Assembly (NCBI GenBank): GCA_021324685.1
Contig: JAJPIQ010000053.1
Coordinates: forward strand, 1 to 37,531
Source of the DNA: Bacteroidota bacterium
GTDB taxonomy: Bacteria; Bacteroidota; Ignavibacteria; Palsa-1295
Direction: 5' to 3'
Length of the DNA: 37,531 bases
Part shown: positions 28,497 through 37,288 of the stretch, one piece after another
How the letters are laid out: the number at the start of each line of letters is the position of its first letter
Position numbering within the stretch: position 1 is the first letter of the stretch
Translations under genes and position numbers: made by a program
The notes under the pieces: model-generated
Database searches by the model: none
Seen by the model: only the letters and a program-made list of their open reading frames with translations
Told to the model about the DNA's origin: nothing

Positions 28497-31400
28497 CTAT
28501 TCGCCGTTCATCAGTACTTCGACGGCCTTTTCGAGTTGGAGATCGCGGCCTTCGGCGAGCGAAGCCGGATCGTTCTCGACGACATAGTCGGGGACGAGTT
28601 CCTGACCCTCCAGATACTTTCCGTTCCCATCCAGAATGCCGACCTGCGGAATGCCGAAATAGAGCGAATTGTCCTGCAGCGTTTCCCACCAAACGGCGGT
28701 GGCCGTCCCGGGTACGGGCATGCCGATGATCTTCCCGATTCCTAAGGCCCGGTAAGCATAGGGAAAAAACGACGCATCGCTGTAATTGCTTTCCCCTACG
28801 AGGACGACCGACGGCTTGGTCCATTTGTTCGTCGGTTCCACGCCCAGGTCCTGGTGCCGCGGATAAAAATGTACGTACGGTTTGCCGCTGAGGAGCGTGG
28901 CCAGTTCGTCGTGCAGCCAGCCGCCTCCATTGAACCGCGTATCGACGATCACCGCCTTTTTGGCGTATTCGCGACCTAAAAGTTCCGAATAGACTTTTCG
29001 GTAGCTGGCATCGCCCATGCTGCGGACGTCCACATACCCAATCGTTCCATGCGAAAGGCTGTCCACCTCTTCGCGCCGCGTTTTGACCCAGCGATCGTAG
29101 AGCAGTTCCTGGAGCGCGTCCTGGGCGATCGGCTTCACGGTCTCTTCCCACGTCGAATCGTTTCGAGGATTGTGGATCGTTAGCAGCGTCGGCACGCCGG
29201 CCTTGCGATTCAAGTATTCATGATAATCGATAGCCGGCGTGATCGTGCTATCGTCGATTTTCAGAATAAGATCGCCCGCACGGATTTTCGATTTCGAGAC
29301 GTCGAGCGGACCGCGCTCGATCACTTCTGCCACACGAAGGCCGTTCCCATCGTAGGTCCGGTCGAAAAATGCACCGAGCGAAGCCGTGGCGTTGTTTTCG
29401 GGATTCGGAATCCGGTAACCCGAGCCCGTATGCGACGCGTCGAGTTCCCCCAGCATTTCGCTTAGCATCTCTGCAAAGTCGTAATTGTTATTGATATCGG
29501 GGAGGAACCGTTCGTAGTTCTTTTTATAATAATTCCAATCGACGCCATTGAGATTTTCGACATAGAACTTTTTCAGCACCTGCCGCCAGACGTGTTCGAA
29601 CATCGCTGCGCGCTCGGCGGGCCGATCGATCTCCATTTCCGCTTTGTATGAAATCGGGGTTTCTTTGCCGGACGACGTATCGATGCGCGTAATGGCGCCG
29701 TTGTCCAGCACATACAGATTCTTTCCCTGATGGTCCAGCACGAGCTGGCCGCCGGGCGCGGGAAGGTTCGTGAGCAGTTTCGTGGTCCCGTCGCGAAAGA
29801 TATGGACCCAGACCGCGCTGCCCTTCGGATAACTGGTAAGATAATAGAGCCGGTCGCCCTCGCGCGAAAGGACGGCGTCCGACATCCGGGAAGAGTTGAT
29901 CGTAAGGCGTGCCGTACGGTCCTCGAGATTATTCAAATCGATCGTGATCGGCGGGATCGGTTTGATCGTTGTGAGGGAATCGTTCCGCAATCGTTTCGGC
30001 GTATTTTCGTTCTCGTTCGTATCGCGATCGGTACTCGATTCTTTCGCCACCTGCTCGGCAATGGCCAGCTCCTCCGGAGTCAGCCGAAAGCGGTCGTAGG
30101 CGGCTTGCGTGAAGAACATTCCAAAGACGTCCGACTCCCCGTAGGCATTGCCTTCATTGTGCAGGCCTTCGCGGTCGCTGAACCAATACATCATTTTCCC
30201 ATCGGCCGACCACATCGGATGGGAATTATCGTAGCCGCTCTTCGTAAGATCCACGATTGTTCCCTTGCCGTCGGCCGGCACGAGCCCGACCTCTCCCGAC
30301 CAGCGGTGATGGTCCATGAACTGCACGAGGAACCATTTTCCGTCGGGCGACCACTGGTACCATTGGTCGCCGTCGGTGTAGGAATAATTGTGGGTCGAGT
30401 CCATGATCATACGGACCTGTTTTGTTTTGAGGTCGATGACCTCGAGGTTCGTCCGTTCGTCGAGAAACGCGACCTCTTTGCCGTTCGGCGAATAATGGGG
30501 CTGAAAGGTTTCCTGGTCCGTTGCCACGATCGGCTCTTCCTTAAGCGTCGTCGCCGCATAGAAATAGGGCTCGTTCTTATGCTCGATCGTCGTCTGGTAA
30601 ATTTTCCAGCTATGGCCACGTTCACTTGCATAAATCAGCGAGCGGCCATCGGGACTAAAACTGACACTTCGCTCTTCTTCGGGGGTATTCGTGATCTGTT
30701 TGGTCACGCCATAATCGACGGAGGCCACAAAAATGTCGCCGCGGACGACGAAGGCGAATTCCTTCCCGTTCGGCGAGATCGCGAATTCGGTCGCGCCTTT
30801 CGTAAGCGTTTGGAAGGTGGTCTCGTTGGAACGGTCGGTTGGAACGATCGAAATAGGAACTTTCGATGGGCTCGCACTTCCCGCGGGAAGCGTGTAGACT
30901 TCGCCGTTGAACCCGAAGGCGAGCGTGCCATTGCGCGCGATGGAAAGGAACCGGACCGGATGCTTTTCAAACGAGGTCACCTGCACGGCCAGCGAAGGAT
31001 CCGAAAGTGGGAACTTCCAGACGTTGAACGAGCCGTTCTTTTCGCTTAAATAATAGACGCTCGATTCGTCCGCGCTCCAGACCGGATTGCGGTCCTCACC
31101 CGGGAAGGTCGTGAGCTTGGTAAACTTCCGGTGTACGAGGTCATACATCCAGACGTCCCGAGCGATCGAAGCCACTTCGTGCTTGCGCCACTGGTTTTCG
31201 TAACCTTTCAGGTTCTCATAGAGCATCCGGTTCCCCTCGCGGTTCAACTGGGCGTGCATGGCCGGAGTAGTAAGCACCTGTCGCACCAGGCCTCCCTGGA
31301 CCGAAACTTCATAGAGCTGGGGTTGGGCGGGCGTTGGGAACTGGGCGTCGCGGACGTCCGGCATCCGGTCCGCCGTAAAGAGCACCGAATCCCCGTTCGG

Positions 31401-31790
31401 CGTAAAGCAGGCTGGAATTTCATTCGCCGAGTGGACCGTAAGCTGGCGCGAAACGCCACCCGCCGATGGAACGATGAAGACGTCGAAGTTCCCATTCCGG
31501 TCGCTGGCAAAGGCGATCCATTTCCCGTCCGGCGACCAGACCGGGCTGAAATCGTACGCTTCATGGGTCACGATCGGGGTGGCTCGTCCGCCGGTCACAG
31601 GCACGGTATAAATATCGCCCTGGTATTCGAAGGCGATCGTCTGGCCATCGGGCGAGATCGCGGGATACCGGATCCAAAGGGGAGTATTCACCGAGATGGA
31701 CGGCGGTGTCCCAGCGGACTGTGCATAAAGACCTGCGTTAAACGCAACGAAGAAAAATAAACCAACGAACGAAAGAAATAACCGGCGCAT
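28497..31790 (-). CDS. tricorn-type S41 protease with PD40/WD40-like propeller and PDZ domain
   Basis: A 1097-residue exported protease (signal peptide ending LYAQ at about residue 24). The N-terminal half is built of beta-propeller repeats with SPDG motifs (for example PAISPDGQ, PVWSPDGK, SFSPDG), followed by an Asp/Asn-rich linker. The C-terminal half has a tricorn C1-like helical domain, a PDZ domain (about 805-880) and an S41 core. Candidate catalytic residues by alignment from memory: S913-H914 (SLSHGTIGYVDV), S1004-D1005 (NYSDASFFP) and E1061. Tricorn homologs degrade peptides; here the signal peptide puts it in the periplasm. It lies 96 bases before the receiver gene on the same strand. 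Confidence 0.88.
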   Translation of the reverse strand: MRRLFLSFVGLFFFVAFNAGLYAQSAGTPPSISVNTPLWIRYPAISPDGQTIAFEYQGDIYTVPVTGGRATPIVTHEAYDFSPVWSPDGKWIAFASDRNGNFDVFIVPSAGGVSRQLTVHSANEIPACFTPNGDSVLFTADRMPDVRDAQFPTPAQPQLYEVSVQGGLVRQVLTTPAMHAQLNREGNRMLYENLKGYENQWRKHEVASIARDVWMYDLVHRKFTKLTTFPGEDRNPVWSADESSVYYLSEKNGSFNVWKFPLSDPSLAVQVTSFEKHPVRFLSIARNGTLAFGFNGEVYTLPAGSASPSKVPISIVPTDRSNETTFQTLTKGATEFAISPNGKEFAFVVRGDIFVASVDYGVTKQITNTPEEERSVSFSPDGRSLIYASERGHSWKIYQTTIEHKNEPYFYAATTLKEEPIVATDQETFQPHYSPNGKEVAFLDERTNLEVIDLKTKQVRMIMDSTHNYSYTDGDQWYQWSPDGKWFLVQFMDHHRWSGEVGLVPADGKGTIVDLTKSGYDNSHPMWSADGKMMYWFSDREGLHNEGNAYGESDVFGMFFTQAAYDRFRLTPEELAIAEQVAKESSTDRDTNENENTPKRLRNDSLTTIKPIPPITIDLNNLEDRTARLTINSSRMSDAVLSREGDRLYYLTSYPKGSAVWVHIFRDGTTKLLTNLPAPGGQLVLDHQGKNLYVLDNGAITRIDTSSGKETPISYKAEMEIDRPAERAAMFEHVWRQVLKKFYVENLNGVDWNYYKKNYERFLPDINNNYDFAEMLSEMLGELDASHTGSGYRIPNPENNATASLGAFFDRTYDGNGLRVAEVIERGPLDVSKSKIRAGDLILKIDDSTITPAIDYHEYLNRKAGVPTLLTIHNPRNDSTWEETVKPIAQDALQELLYDRWVKTRREEVDSLSHGTIGYVDVRSMGDASYRKVYSELLGREYAKKAVIVDTRFNGGGWLHDELATLLSGKPYVHFYPRHQDLGVEPTNKWTKPSVVLVGESNYSDASFFPYAYRALGIGKIIGMPVPGTATAVWWETLQDNSLYFGIPQVGILDGNGKYLEGQELVPDYVVENDPASLAEGRDLQLEKAVEVLMNGE

Positions 31791-31939
31791 AATTCAGAGA
31801 AAAAATTCGTCTTTTACAGGCAAACCGGCGAAAGAAGGTTTCCCGCGGCTCGGAATTGGATTTCGTCCCGGGGTGAGCGCATAGAGAATATTTACAAACT
31901 GAAGAACATTTCTTGGTTTTTGCAGTATAATGAGTTTCC

Positions 31940-33277
31940 TTGGAAGAGTCCGTCAATATCAGTCATGAGCCTGGCGAAGGCAATTACCTCCTCGGAGTTA
32001 GCCGGCGCATTCATTTTACACGAGCGGCAGCCGTCGGGCTGATGGCCGGGGCGACCGTCGTCGCGTTTTCGCTTTCGTATCAATCGGCCGAGTTCGGAAG
32101 GATTTCACTTCTGCATTGGCTGCATCAGTACCCGTGGTGGGGATGGGCGGTGCTGCCCGTGATCGCGGCCAGTTGCGGAGGCCTTGCGGGATATCTCGTG
32201 GAACGATTCGCGCCGGCCGCTTCCGGTGGTGGCGTGGCGCATATCCGGGCGGTCTTGGCCGGAAAACGGACGCTCAACTGGAAGCAGATCCTGCCCGTGA
32301 AGTTTATCGGTTCCGTCCTCACGCTCGGATCGGGCTTTTCCGTTGGGAACGAAGGTCCGAGCGTCCATATGGCGGCCTGCGCCGGAGAAGCATTTACGGA
32401 CTGGAGCAAACTCGAAGGCCATTCGAAGCGCAGCCTCATGGCTTCGGCGGCCGGTGCCGGCCTCGGCGCGGCATTCAACGCTCCCCTCGCGGGATTTATT
32501 TTTACGATCGAAGAGCTGCAGCGCGATCTCTCTCCACTCACGATCGTTTCGGCGCTGATCGCTTCGGTCGTTTCCGTCGCGCTGAGCCGGGTGCTTACAG
32601 GCCAACTGCCATCGTTTCACATTCGCGATTATCCGCTCCCGCCGCTTACGGCGCTGCCACTCTTTGCCGTCATGGGAATTTTTGCTGGCTATGCCGGCGT
32701 CGCGTACAATCGCGGACTGATCTGGTCGGTAAAATTTTCACGCAGGACTGGCCTCCCGATCTGGAAAAAAGGGGCGATCGCAGGGGCGATCATGGGACTT
32801 GCCGGCTGGTGGCTTCCGGATGCGCTTGGCAGCGGCCACCGCATCGCAGAAAGCGTTTTACGCGGCGACTACACATCGGGAAATATCGTCGGATTTCTTG
32901 TTATTCTTCTCGTGGGGAAATACGTGCTTACGATGATCGGGTATTCTTCCGGCGTTCCCGCCGGCATTTTTGCACCGCTGCTGGTCCTTGGTGCGATCAT
33001 CGGTCAGCTGTTCGGGCATGTAAGTGCACTTATGTTTCCATCTATCGGTACGACTCCAGCGGCGTATGCCGTGGTCTGCATGGCGGCGATGTTTACGGCG
33101 ATTGTCCGTGCGCCGCTGACGGGGATCGTCCTCATTCTTGAAATGACCGGCAACCAGGAACAGCTTTTCGCGCTAATTTTAAGCTGTCTTGTGGCGTATC
33201 TCGTAGCAGAACATGCCAGGTGCGAGCCGATTTATGATAGTTTGCTCAATTTGGAGCTTAAACGCGACCAGGAATGA
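31940..33277 (+). CDS. ClC-family chloride channel or Cl-/H+ antiporter
   Basis: A 445-residue polytopic transporter of the ClC family. The gating motif is seen as GNEGPS (136-141, with E138), and the second, proton-transferring glutamate is present as E192 in FTIEELQRD, favouring a Cl-/H+ antiporter. The first selectivity loop is divergent (ASGGGVAH instead of GSGIP), while the later GVPAGIFAPLL is standard. No cytoplasmic CBS domains follow. No ATG fits the frame near the start; TTG 31940 is used. A TATAAT (31926-31931) lies immediately upstream, so the leader may be very short. It is divergent from the tricorn gene. Confidence 0.9.
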   Translation: MEESVNISHEPGEGNYLLGVSRRIHFTRAAAVGLMAGATVVAFSLSYQSAEFGRISLLHWLHQYPWWGWAVLPVIAASCGGLAGYLVERFAPAASGGGVAHIRAVLAGKRTLNWKQILPVKFIGSVLTLGSGFSVGNEGPSVHMAACAGEAFTDWSKLEGHSKRSLMASAAGAGLGAAFNAPLAGFIFTIEELQRDLSPLTIVSALIASVVSVALSRVLTGQLPSFHIRDYPLPPLTALPLFAVMGIFAGYAGVAYNRGLIWSVKFSRRTGLPIWKKGAIAGAIMGLAGWWLPDALGSGHRIAESVLRGDYTSGNIVGFLVILLVGKYVLTMIGYSSGVPAGIFAPLLVLGAIIGQLFGHVSALMFPSIGTTPAAYAVVCMAAMFTAIVRAPLTGIVLILEMTGNQEQLFALILSCLVAYLVAEHARCEPIYDSLLNLELKRDQE

Positions 33278-33313
33278 ATTCTTGACAGAAAACTATTTTT
33301 TTACGCCTGGGCA

Positions 33314-33345
33314 CTTGCTTTTTTGAAAAAAAAGTTGTATCTTTG
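33314..33345 (+). promoter_or_regulatory. Bacteroidota-type promoter for leader and micropeptide
   Basis: CTTG (33314-33317) and a perfect TAnnTTTG box (TATCTTTG, 33338-33345) are 20 bases apart. Transcription would start near 33352, just after the ClC gene, and run into the leader and the 32-residue ORF. Confidence 0.7.
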
Positions 33346-33351
33346 TGTCAC

Positions 33352-33497
33352 GATGCGGTCGAAGGTGCCACTTCGATTGTGTCTTAGTAGATAGTTTAGT
33401 GCCAAAATCATTTAGTTTTGCCGGGTTTCGACCCTAACGAGGACTGTCCGTCCCCTGGAGTTATCCCGCAAAAGTTTGCCAAAACCAAGGAGTAATT
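33352..33497 (+). promoter_or_regulatory. candidate structured 5' leader, possibly a switch
   Basis: This leader of about 146 bases holds three hairpins: TCGAAG-GTGCCA-CTTCGA (33359-33376), CAAAA/TTTTG (33403-33420) and GGGT-TTCG-ACCC (33423-33434). A mutually exclusive pairing exists: TTTTGC(C)GGG (33416-33425) can bind CCCGCAAAA (33465-33473), which would break the second and third hairpins and bring structure close to the Shine-Dalgarno at 33487. No known riboswitch class is recognised. Confidence 0.5.
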
Positions 33498-33596
33498 ATG
33501 TTTGGAAGACCCGAGGTTTCCACCGGACGCCTTTTCGTGGAAATTGCTTCGTTGCTCTCCGTAATCGTCGCTCTGTCAGCGATCGTCTTACGGTAA
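33498..33596 (+). CDS. 32-residue single-pass membrane micropeptide
   Basis: A 32-residue ORF that starts MFGRPEVSTGRLFVEIASLL and continues SVIVALSAIVLR. It has a soluble 11-residue head and a single hydrophobic helix ending in Arg. It is preceded by an excellent Shine-Dalgarno (AAGGAG, 33487-33492, five bases before ATG), a structured leader and a strong TAnnTTTG promoter, which together argue that it is expressed. No family is recognised. Its position downstream of the ClC gene suggests a membrane partner or regulator, but that is only positional. Confidence 0.65.
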   Translation: MFGRPEVSTGRLFVEIASLLSVIVALSAIVLR

Positions 33597-33637
33597 GCGC
33601 CCTACAACTGTTTTTATAAGTTCAAAACGACCCTATT

Positions 33638-34690
<1,053 letters not shown>

Positions 34691-34729
34691 TGCTCTGAAG
34701 AAATGATTGAATCGAGAGCAGCGATAAAA

Positions 34730-35590
34730 TCAATTCTCATGCTTTATGCGGTCCCAGATGGCGTCTAAATCTGCGAGGGAGTATTCGGAAAACGGGCGGC
34801 CGGAGCGCTCGACTTCCGTTTCGACCTTTCGAAATCGCCGGTCGAATTTATGAATCGCATAGCGCAAAGCGCCTTCCGGGTCGATCGATTCATGACGGGC
34901 TAAATTGACAAGAGAAAACAGAAGGTCGCCGAATTCTTCTTCTTTGCGGTGCTCGCTTTTCCCACGCTCATTTTCGAACTCCACCATCTCTTCCCGTATC
35001 TTTTTCCAGACACCTTCCGGAGCACCGTCGGCGCTGCCGGAGTTCGGCCAGTCAAAGCCGACTTTGCTGGCCCGCTCCTGGATCCGTGCTGCTCTTTGAA
35101 GGGCAGGAAGCGAGGACGGGACGCCATCCAAAACACTGTTTCTGCCCTTTTCGCGCCGTTTTAACTGTTCCCAGTTCCGAGAGACATGCTCCGCGCCCTC
35201 CACTTTGACGTCGGAAAATACGTGCGGATGGCGATAAATTAACTTTTCACATTCGGCCCGAATGACATCTTCGAGGGTAAAATGGCCCTCTTCGCGGGCT
35301 AAATCGGAGTGGAATAGGATATGTAGAAGTAAGTCTCCGAGTTCTTTTTTTAGTTCAGTGTAGTCTCCTGTATCTACTGCATGGTCGATGGCTTCGACGG
35401 TTTCGTAAGCCTCTTCGATCAGCATCGGCCGGAGCGAAGCGTGGGTCTGTTCGCGGTCCCACGGGCACTCCCGCCGAAGTCGGCGGACGATCTGAACGAA
35501 CTCGTGAAGCTCGCCGAAGGGAGCAATAGAAGCTCCGTTCTTCGAGTGCTCGGAAAGCGCCCCCTCGTCCTGACTGGAATGATCGTTCAT
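34730..35590 (-). CDS. mazG: nucleoside triphosphate pyrophosphohydrolase MazG
   Basis: A 286-residue all-alpha NTP pyrophosphatase that cleans up non-canonical or stress nucleotides. Two MazG repeats are visible. The first carries the metal-binding EEAYE and ELGDLLLHILFH motifs and the CPWDREQTH start; the second has REEMVEFENER and EEEFGDLLFSLVNLA. The ATG at 35590 is preferred; an in-frame GTG at 35599 is possible. No clear Shine-Dalgarno. It lies on the same strand 99 bases upstream of obgE. Confidence 0.93.
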   Translation of the reverse strand: MNDHSSQDEGALSEHSKNGASIAPFGELHEFVQIVRRLRRECPWDREQTHASLRPMLIEEAYETVEAIDHAVDTGDYTELKKELGDLLLHILFHSDLAREEGHFTLEDVIRAECEKLIYRHPHVFSDVKVEGAEHVSRNWEQLKRREKGRNSVLDGVPSSLPALQRAARIQERASKVGFDWPNSGSADGAPEGVWKKIREEMVEFENERGKSEHRKEEEFGDLLFSLVNLARHESIDPEGALRYAIHKFDRRFRKVETEVERSGRPFSEYSLADLDAIWDRIKHEN

Positions 35591-35681
35591 TGAGGTCACA
35601 ACAGCCGGCGAGCGGAACCAGTGTCGTTTTTCGGCAAAGCAGGCGCGTATAAATGCGCTGCTCGAACAAAATGTAAATCAT

Positions 35682-35719
35682 CCGGCGGGAAACGCCGGGT
35701 CCTTTTTGAAAAAAAGGGA
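35682..35719 (+). other. hairpins upstream of orphan membrane gene
   Basis: CCGGCG-GGAAA-CGCCGG (35682-35698) is followed by TCCTTTTT and its near complement AAAAAAAGGGA. The first hairpin plus U-run resembles a terminator or attenuator; nothing translated precedes it on this strand except a seven-codon frame at about 35653. Confidence 0.35.
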
Positions 35720-35755
35720 AGTAACGAAACAAGCAAATCGAGAAAGTAGATAGCA

Positions 35756-36763
35756 ATGCCAACTTCAGACGCAGCAACCGCCCGCCTTGGGGAGCGGCCA
35801 CGTATGAGCGAATCCAAAGCCGCAAAACCGCCTGCCAGCCGTAAAACCAAGAAACCGAGCTTTACGCCGGTGCTCTTAGTGACGCTTGTCGGCGTTCTGT
35901 TTTTCCATTTATTATTCTGCCTGGCGCTGCAGAACCTGGGGGACGAAATTCAATGGACGCCGTTCGCCCTCATGGCGAAAGTCCGCTTCGGCGAAGCACA
36001 GTTCATCGTTAATCCGGTGCTGAGCTTTATTCCGTTCGAAGTGCTCTTCGGCTTTGCCATTGCCGTCATGGTCGGCTTCATCGTCCGCCTGCCGTTCTTC
36101 CGCGACCGTGTGTATCACACCGTGGTCGATCTCAAAAAGCGGCTTCAGCTCCAGCTTTCTGCTTCGGCCGAAGAAGTGGAATCGATCCTTCGGAACGATC
36201 CCGAAAACAATGCACGGCTCCTTGCACGCCGCGAAGATATCAATCTCGATAGCGTCCAGGCCGAAATCAATGCCATTAACAATGCGCAGGCCTACTTAAG
36301 CGGTAAAGGCCGCTGGAGTTCCGGCATGTCCACGTATATGCGCTTCCACTTTACGGAAGAATATTCCAACACCGTAACGGGTCTTGCCTACGGCGGCGCG
36401 GCATTCCTTATCTTCGTCGTCGGTATTCGCGGTCTCAAATTTATTTCGCCGGAAAAGCCGTCGTTCGTGCTCTTTGCGCTCGGCGTCGAATTTACGATGC
36501 TGTGCCTCCTGGCTATTACGATGATCTTTACGGTCGAAGAAGAGCGGACAGACCGGATCCTGAAGCAGATGGTCGATGCCGTCAAAGGCGGGAAGAAGCA
36601 TGCGCTTCCGGAACCGGAACCCGAGCCGGCGCTCCAGCTCACTCGTGGCGACTACGAGCGGATGGTCCGCGAGCAGATGGACAAGAAGATCATGCAGGTC
36701 ATGTCCGACAAGGACGACGATGCGCTTCGGCGGATCGCACTCGACCTCGTAAGCAAAGCCTAA
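35756..36763 (+). CDS. membrane protein of unknown function, four helices with cytoplasmic coil
   Basis: A 335-residue protein not recognised as any family. Basic N-terminus (about 1-36, Lys/Pro-rich), transmembrane helices at about 37-58, 90-111, 207-225 and 236-258, a charged helical linker between helices 2 and 3 (about 120-195, with LKKRLQLQLSASAEEVESIL), and a soluble tail with an acidic Pro/Glu stretch (LPEPEPEPALQ) and terminal helices. An alternative start at 35804 has a better Shine-Dalgarno (GGGGAG, nine bases away). It is followed by a strong bidirectional terminator. Role unknown. Confidence 0.8.
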   Translation: MPTSDAATARLGERPRMSESKAAKPPASRKTKKPSFTPVLLVTLVGVLFFHLLFCLALQNLGDEIQWTPFALMAKVRFGEAQFIVNPVLSFIPFEVLFGFAIAVMVGFIVRLPFFRDRVYHTVVDLKKRLQLQLSASAEEVESILRNDPENNARLLARREDINLDSVQAEINAINNAQAYLSGKGRWSSGMSTYMRFHFTEEYSNTVTGLAYGGAAFLIFVVGIRGLKFISPEKPSFVLFALGVEFTMLCLLAITMIFTVEEERTDRILKQMVDAVKGGKKHALPEPEPEPALQLTRGDYERMVREQMDKKIMQVMSDKDDDALRRIALDLVSKA

Positions 36764-36780
36764 CACACATAGTCTTTTAT

Positions 36781-36810
36781 AAAAAAGCCCGCCATTTGGC
36801 GGGCTTTTTT
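36781..36810. terminator. strong bidirectional intrinsic terminator
   Basis: AAAAAAGCCCGCC - ATTT - GGCGGGCTTTTTT, a perfect 13-base stem with A/T tails on both sides. It ends the orphan membrane gene and could also stop transcripts coming from the XRE gene. Confidence 0.93.
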
Positions 36811-36873
36811 GCATTTTCTTATTTGTTTTTGATTTTCATTTTATAAGTTCCATTCATAAGAAGGCTGTTCACG

Positions 36874-36887
36874 ATTTCCCGGGAAAT
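36874..36887. repeat. 14-base perfect palindrome abutting the xre stop codon
   Basis: ATTTCCCGGGAAAT lies directly beside the XRE stop codon (36888-36890). It is too short in loop to be a good hairpin, so it may be a protein-binding site or chance. Confidence 0.4.
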
Positions 36888-37115
36888 TTATTTTACCTCC
36901 CGATACGATTCCGGCTCCAAAAGCTGGCTCGGTTTTACACGAAGGGCTTTGGCAATTTTTTCAAGGCTAATAATAGTGGGAGATTTTTGACCTCTTTCGA
37001 TATCGCCAATAAAAGTTTTGCTCATTTTAGTTTTGATTGAAAGATCTTCCTGGGTCCATCCCCTTTTTTCGCGAATAAATCTAATATTATCCCCAACGAT
37101 TTGCTTGATTCCCAC
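36888..37115 (-). CDS. XRE-family HTH transcriptional regulator (75 aa)
   Basis: A minimal Cro/CI-type repressor with one helix-turn-helix (about residues 7-62): TQEDLSIKTKMSKTFIGDIERGQKSP is the usual XRE core, followed by ISLEKIAKALRVKPSQLL. No effector domain. The gene is clearly richer in A/T than its neighbours, which may mean transfer. GTG is the only start, because a TGA lies two codons upstream in frame. No Shine-Dalgarno; a TAAGTTTG promoter box ends four bases before GTG, so it is probably leaderless. Two palindromes between it and the divergent secreted-protein gene are its likely operators. Confidence 0.88.
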   Translation of the reverse strand: MGIKQIVGDNIRFIREKRGWTQEDLSIKTKMSKTFIGDIERGQKSPTIISLEKIAKALRVKPSQLLEPESYREVK

Positions 37116-37119
37116 GCAT

Positions 37120-37127
37120 CAAACTTA
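37120..37127 (-). promoter_or_regulatory. -7 box of xre, leaderless promoter
   Basis: TAAGTTTG (minus strand) matches TAnnTTTG exactly and ends four bases before the GTG start at 37115, the same spacing as for dapB. The -33 region is weak (CTGG at 37150-37147), which fits a regulated promoter. Confidence 0.6.
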
Positions 37128-37151
37128 GTAGGGAGTATGAATTTTGCCAGT

Positions 37152-37183
37152 CCTCAATTGAGGATATAATTCCTCTATTGAGG
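37152..37183. promoter_or_regulatory. two palindromic operators for the XRE regulator
   Basis: CCTCAATTGAGG (37152-37163, perfect) and CCTCTATTGAGG (37172-37183, one mismatch) are centred 20 bases apart, about two helical turns, on the same DNA face. Site 1 borders the xre -33 region; site 2 contains the ATTG that serves as -33 of the rightward promoter. Confidence 0.75.
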
Positions 37184-37206
37184 CCCAAAAAATTGTCGTA
37201 TATTTG
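37178..37206 (+). promoter_or_regulatory. rightward promoter of secreted-protein gene
   Basis: TTG (37178-37180) inside operator 2 and a perfect -7 box TATATTTG (37199-37206) with an 18-base gap. Transcription should start near 37213. Binding of the XRE protein at site 2 would cover the -33 element. Confidence 0.68.
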
Positions 37207-37288
37207 CCCCGTCTCAAAAAAAATCGTGGGACATGTAACAATCACCGATTTCCGAGGTTATTCTCGGGACCCTATTTAGGAGGAATAA

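Noticed and set aside
29730-31049. A 439-codon open frame on the plus strand, antisense to the tricorn-type gene.
   Set aside because: It mirrors the codons of a clear protease gene, has no recognisable domain or ribosome binding site, and is rich in Arg as expected for a shadow frame in GC-rich DNA.
33282-33287. TTGACA as a classical -35 box after the ClC gene.
   Set aside because: No -10 hexamer lies 16-18 bases downstream, while a perfect Bacteroidota-type -7 box is present further on.
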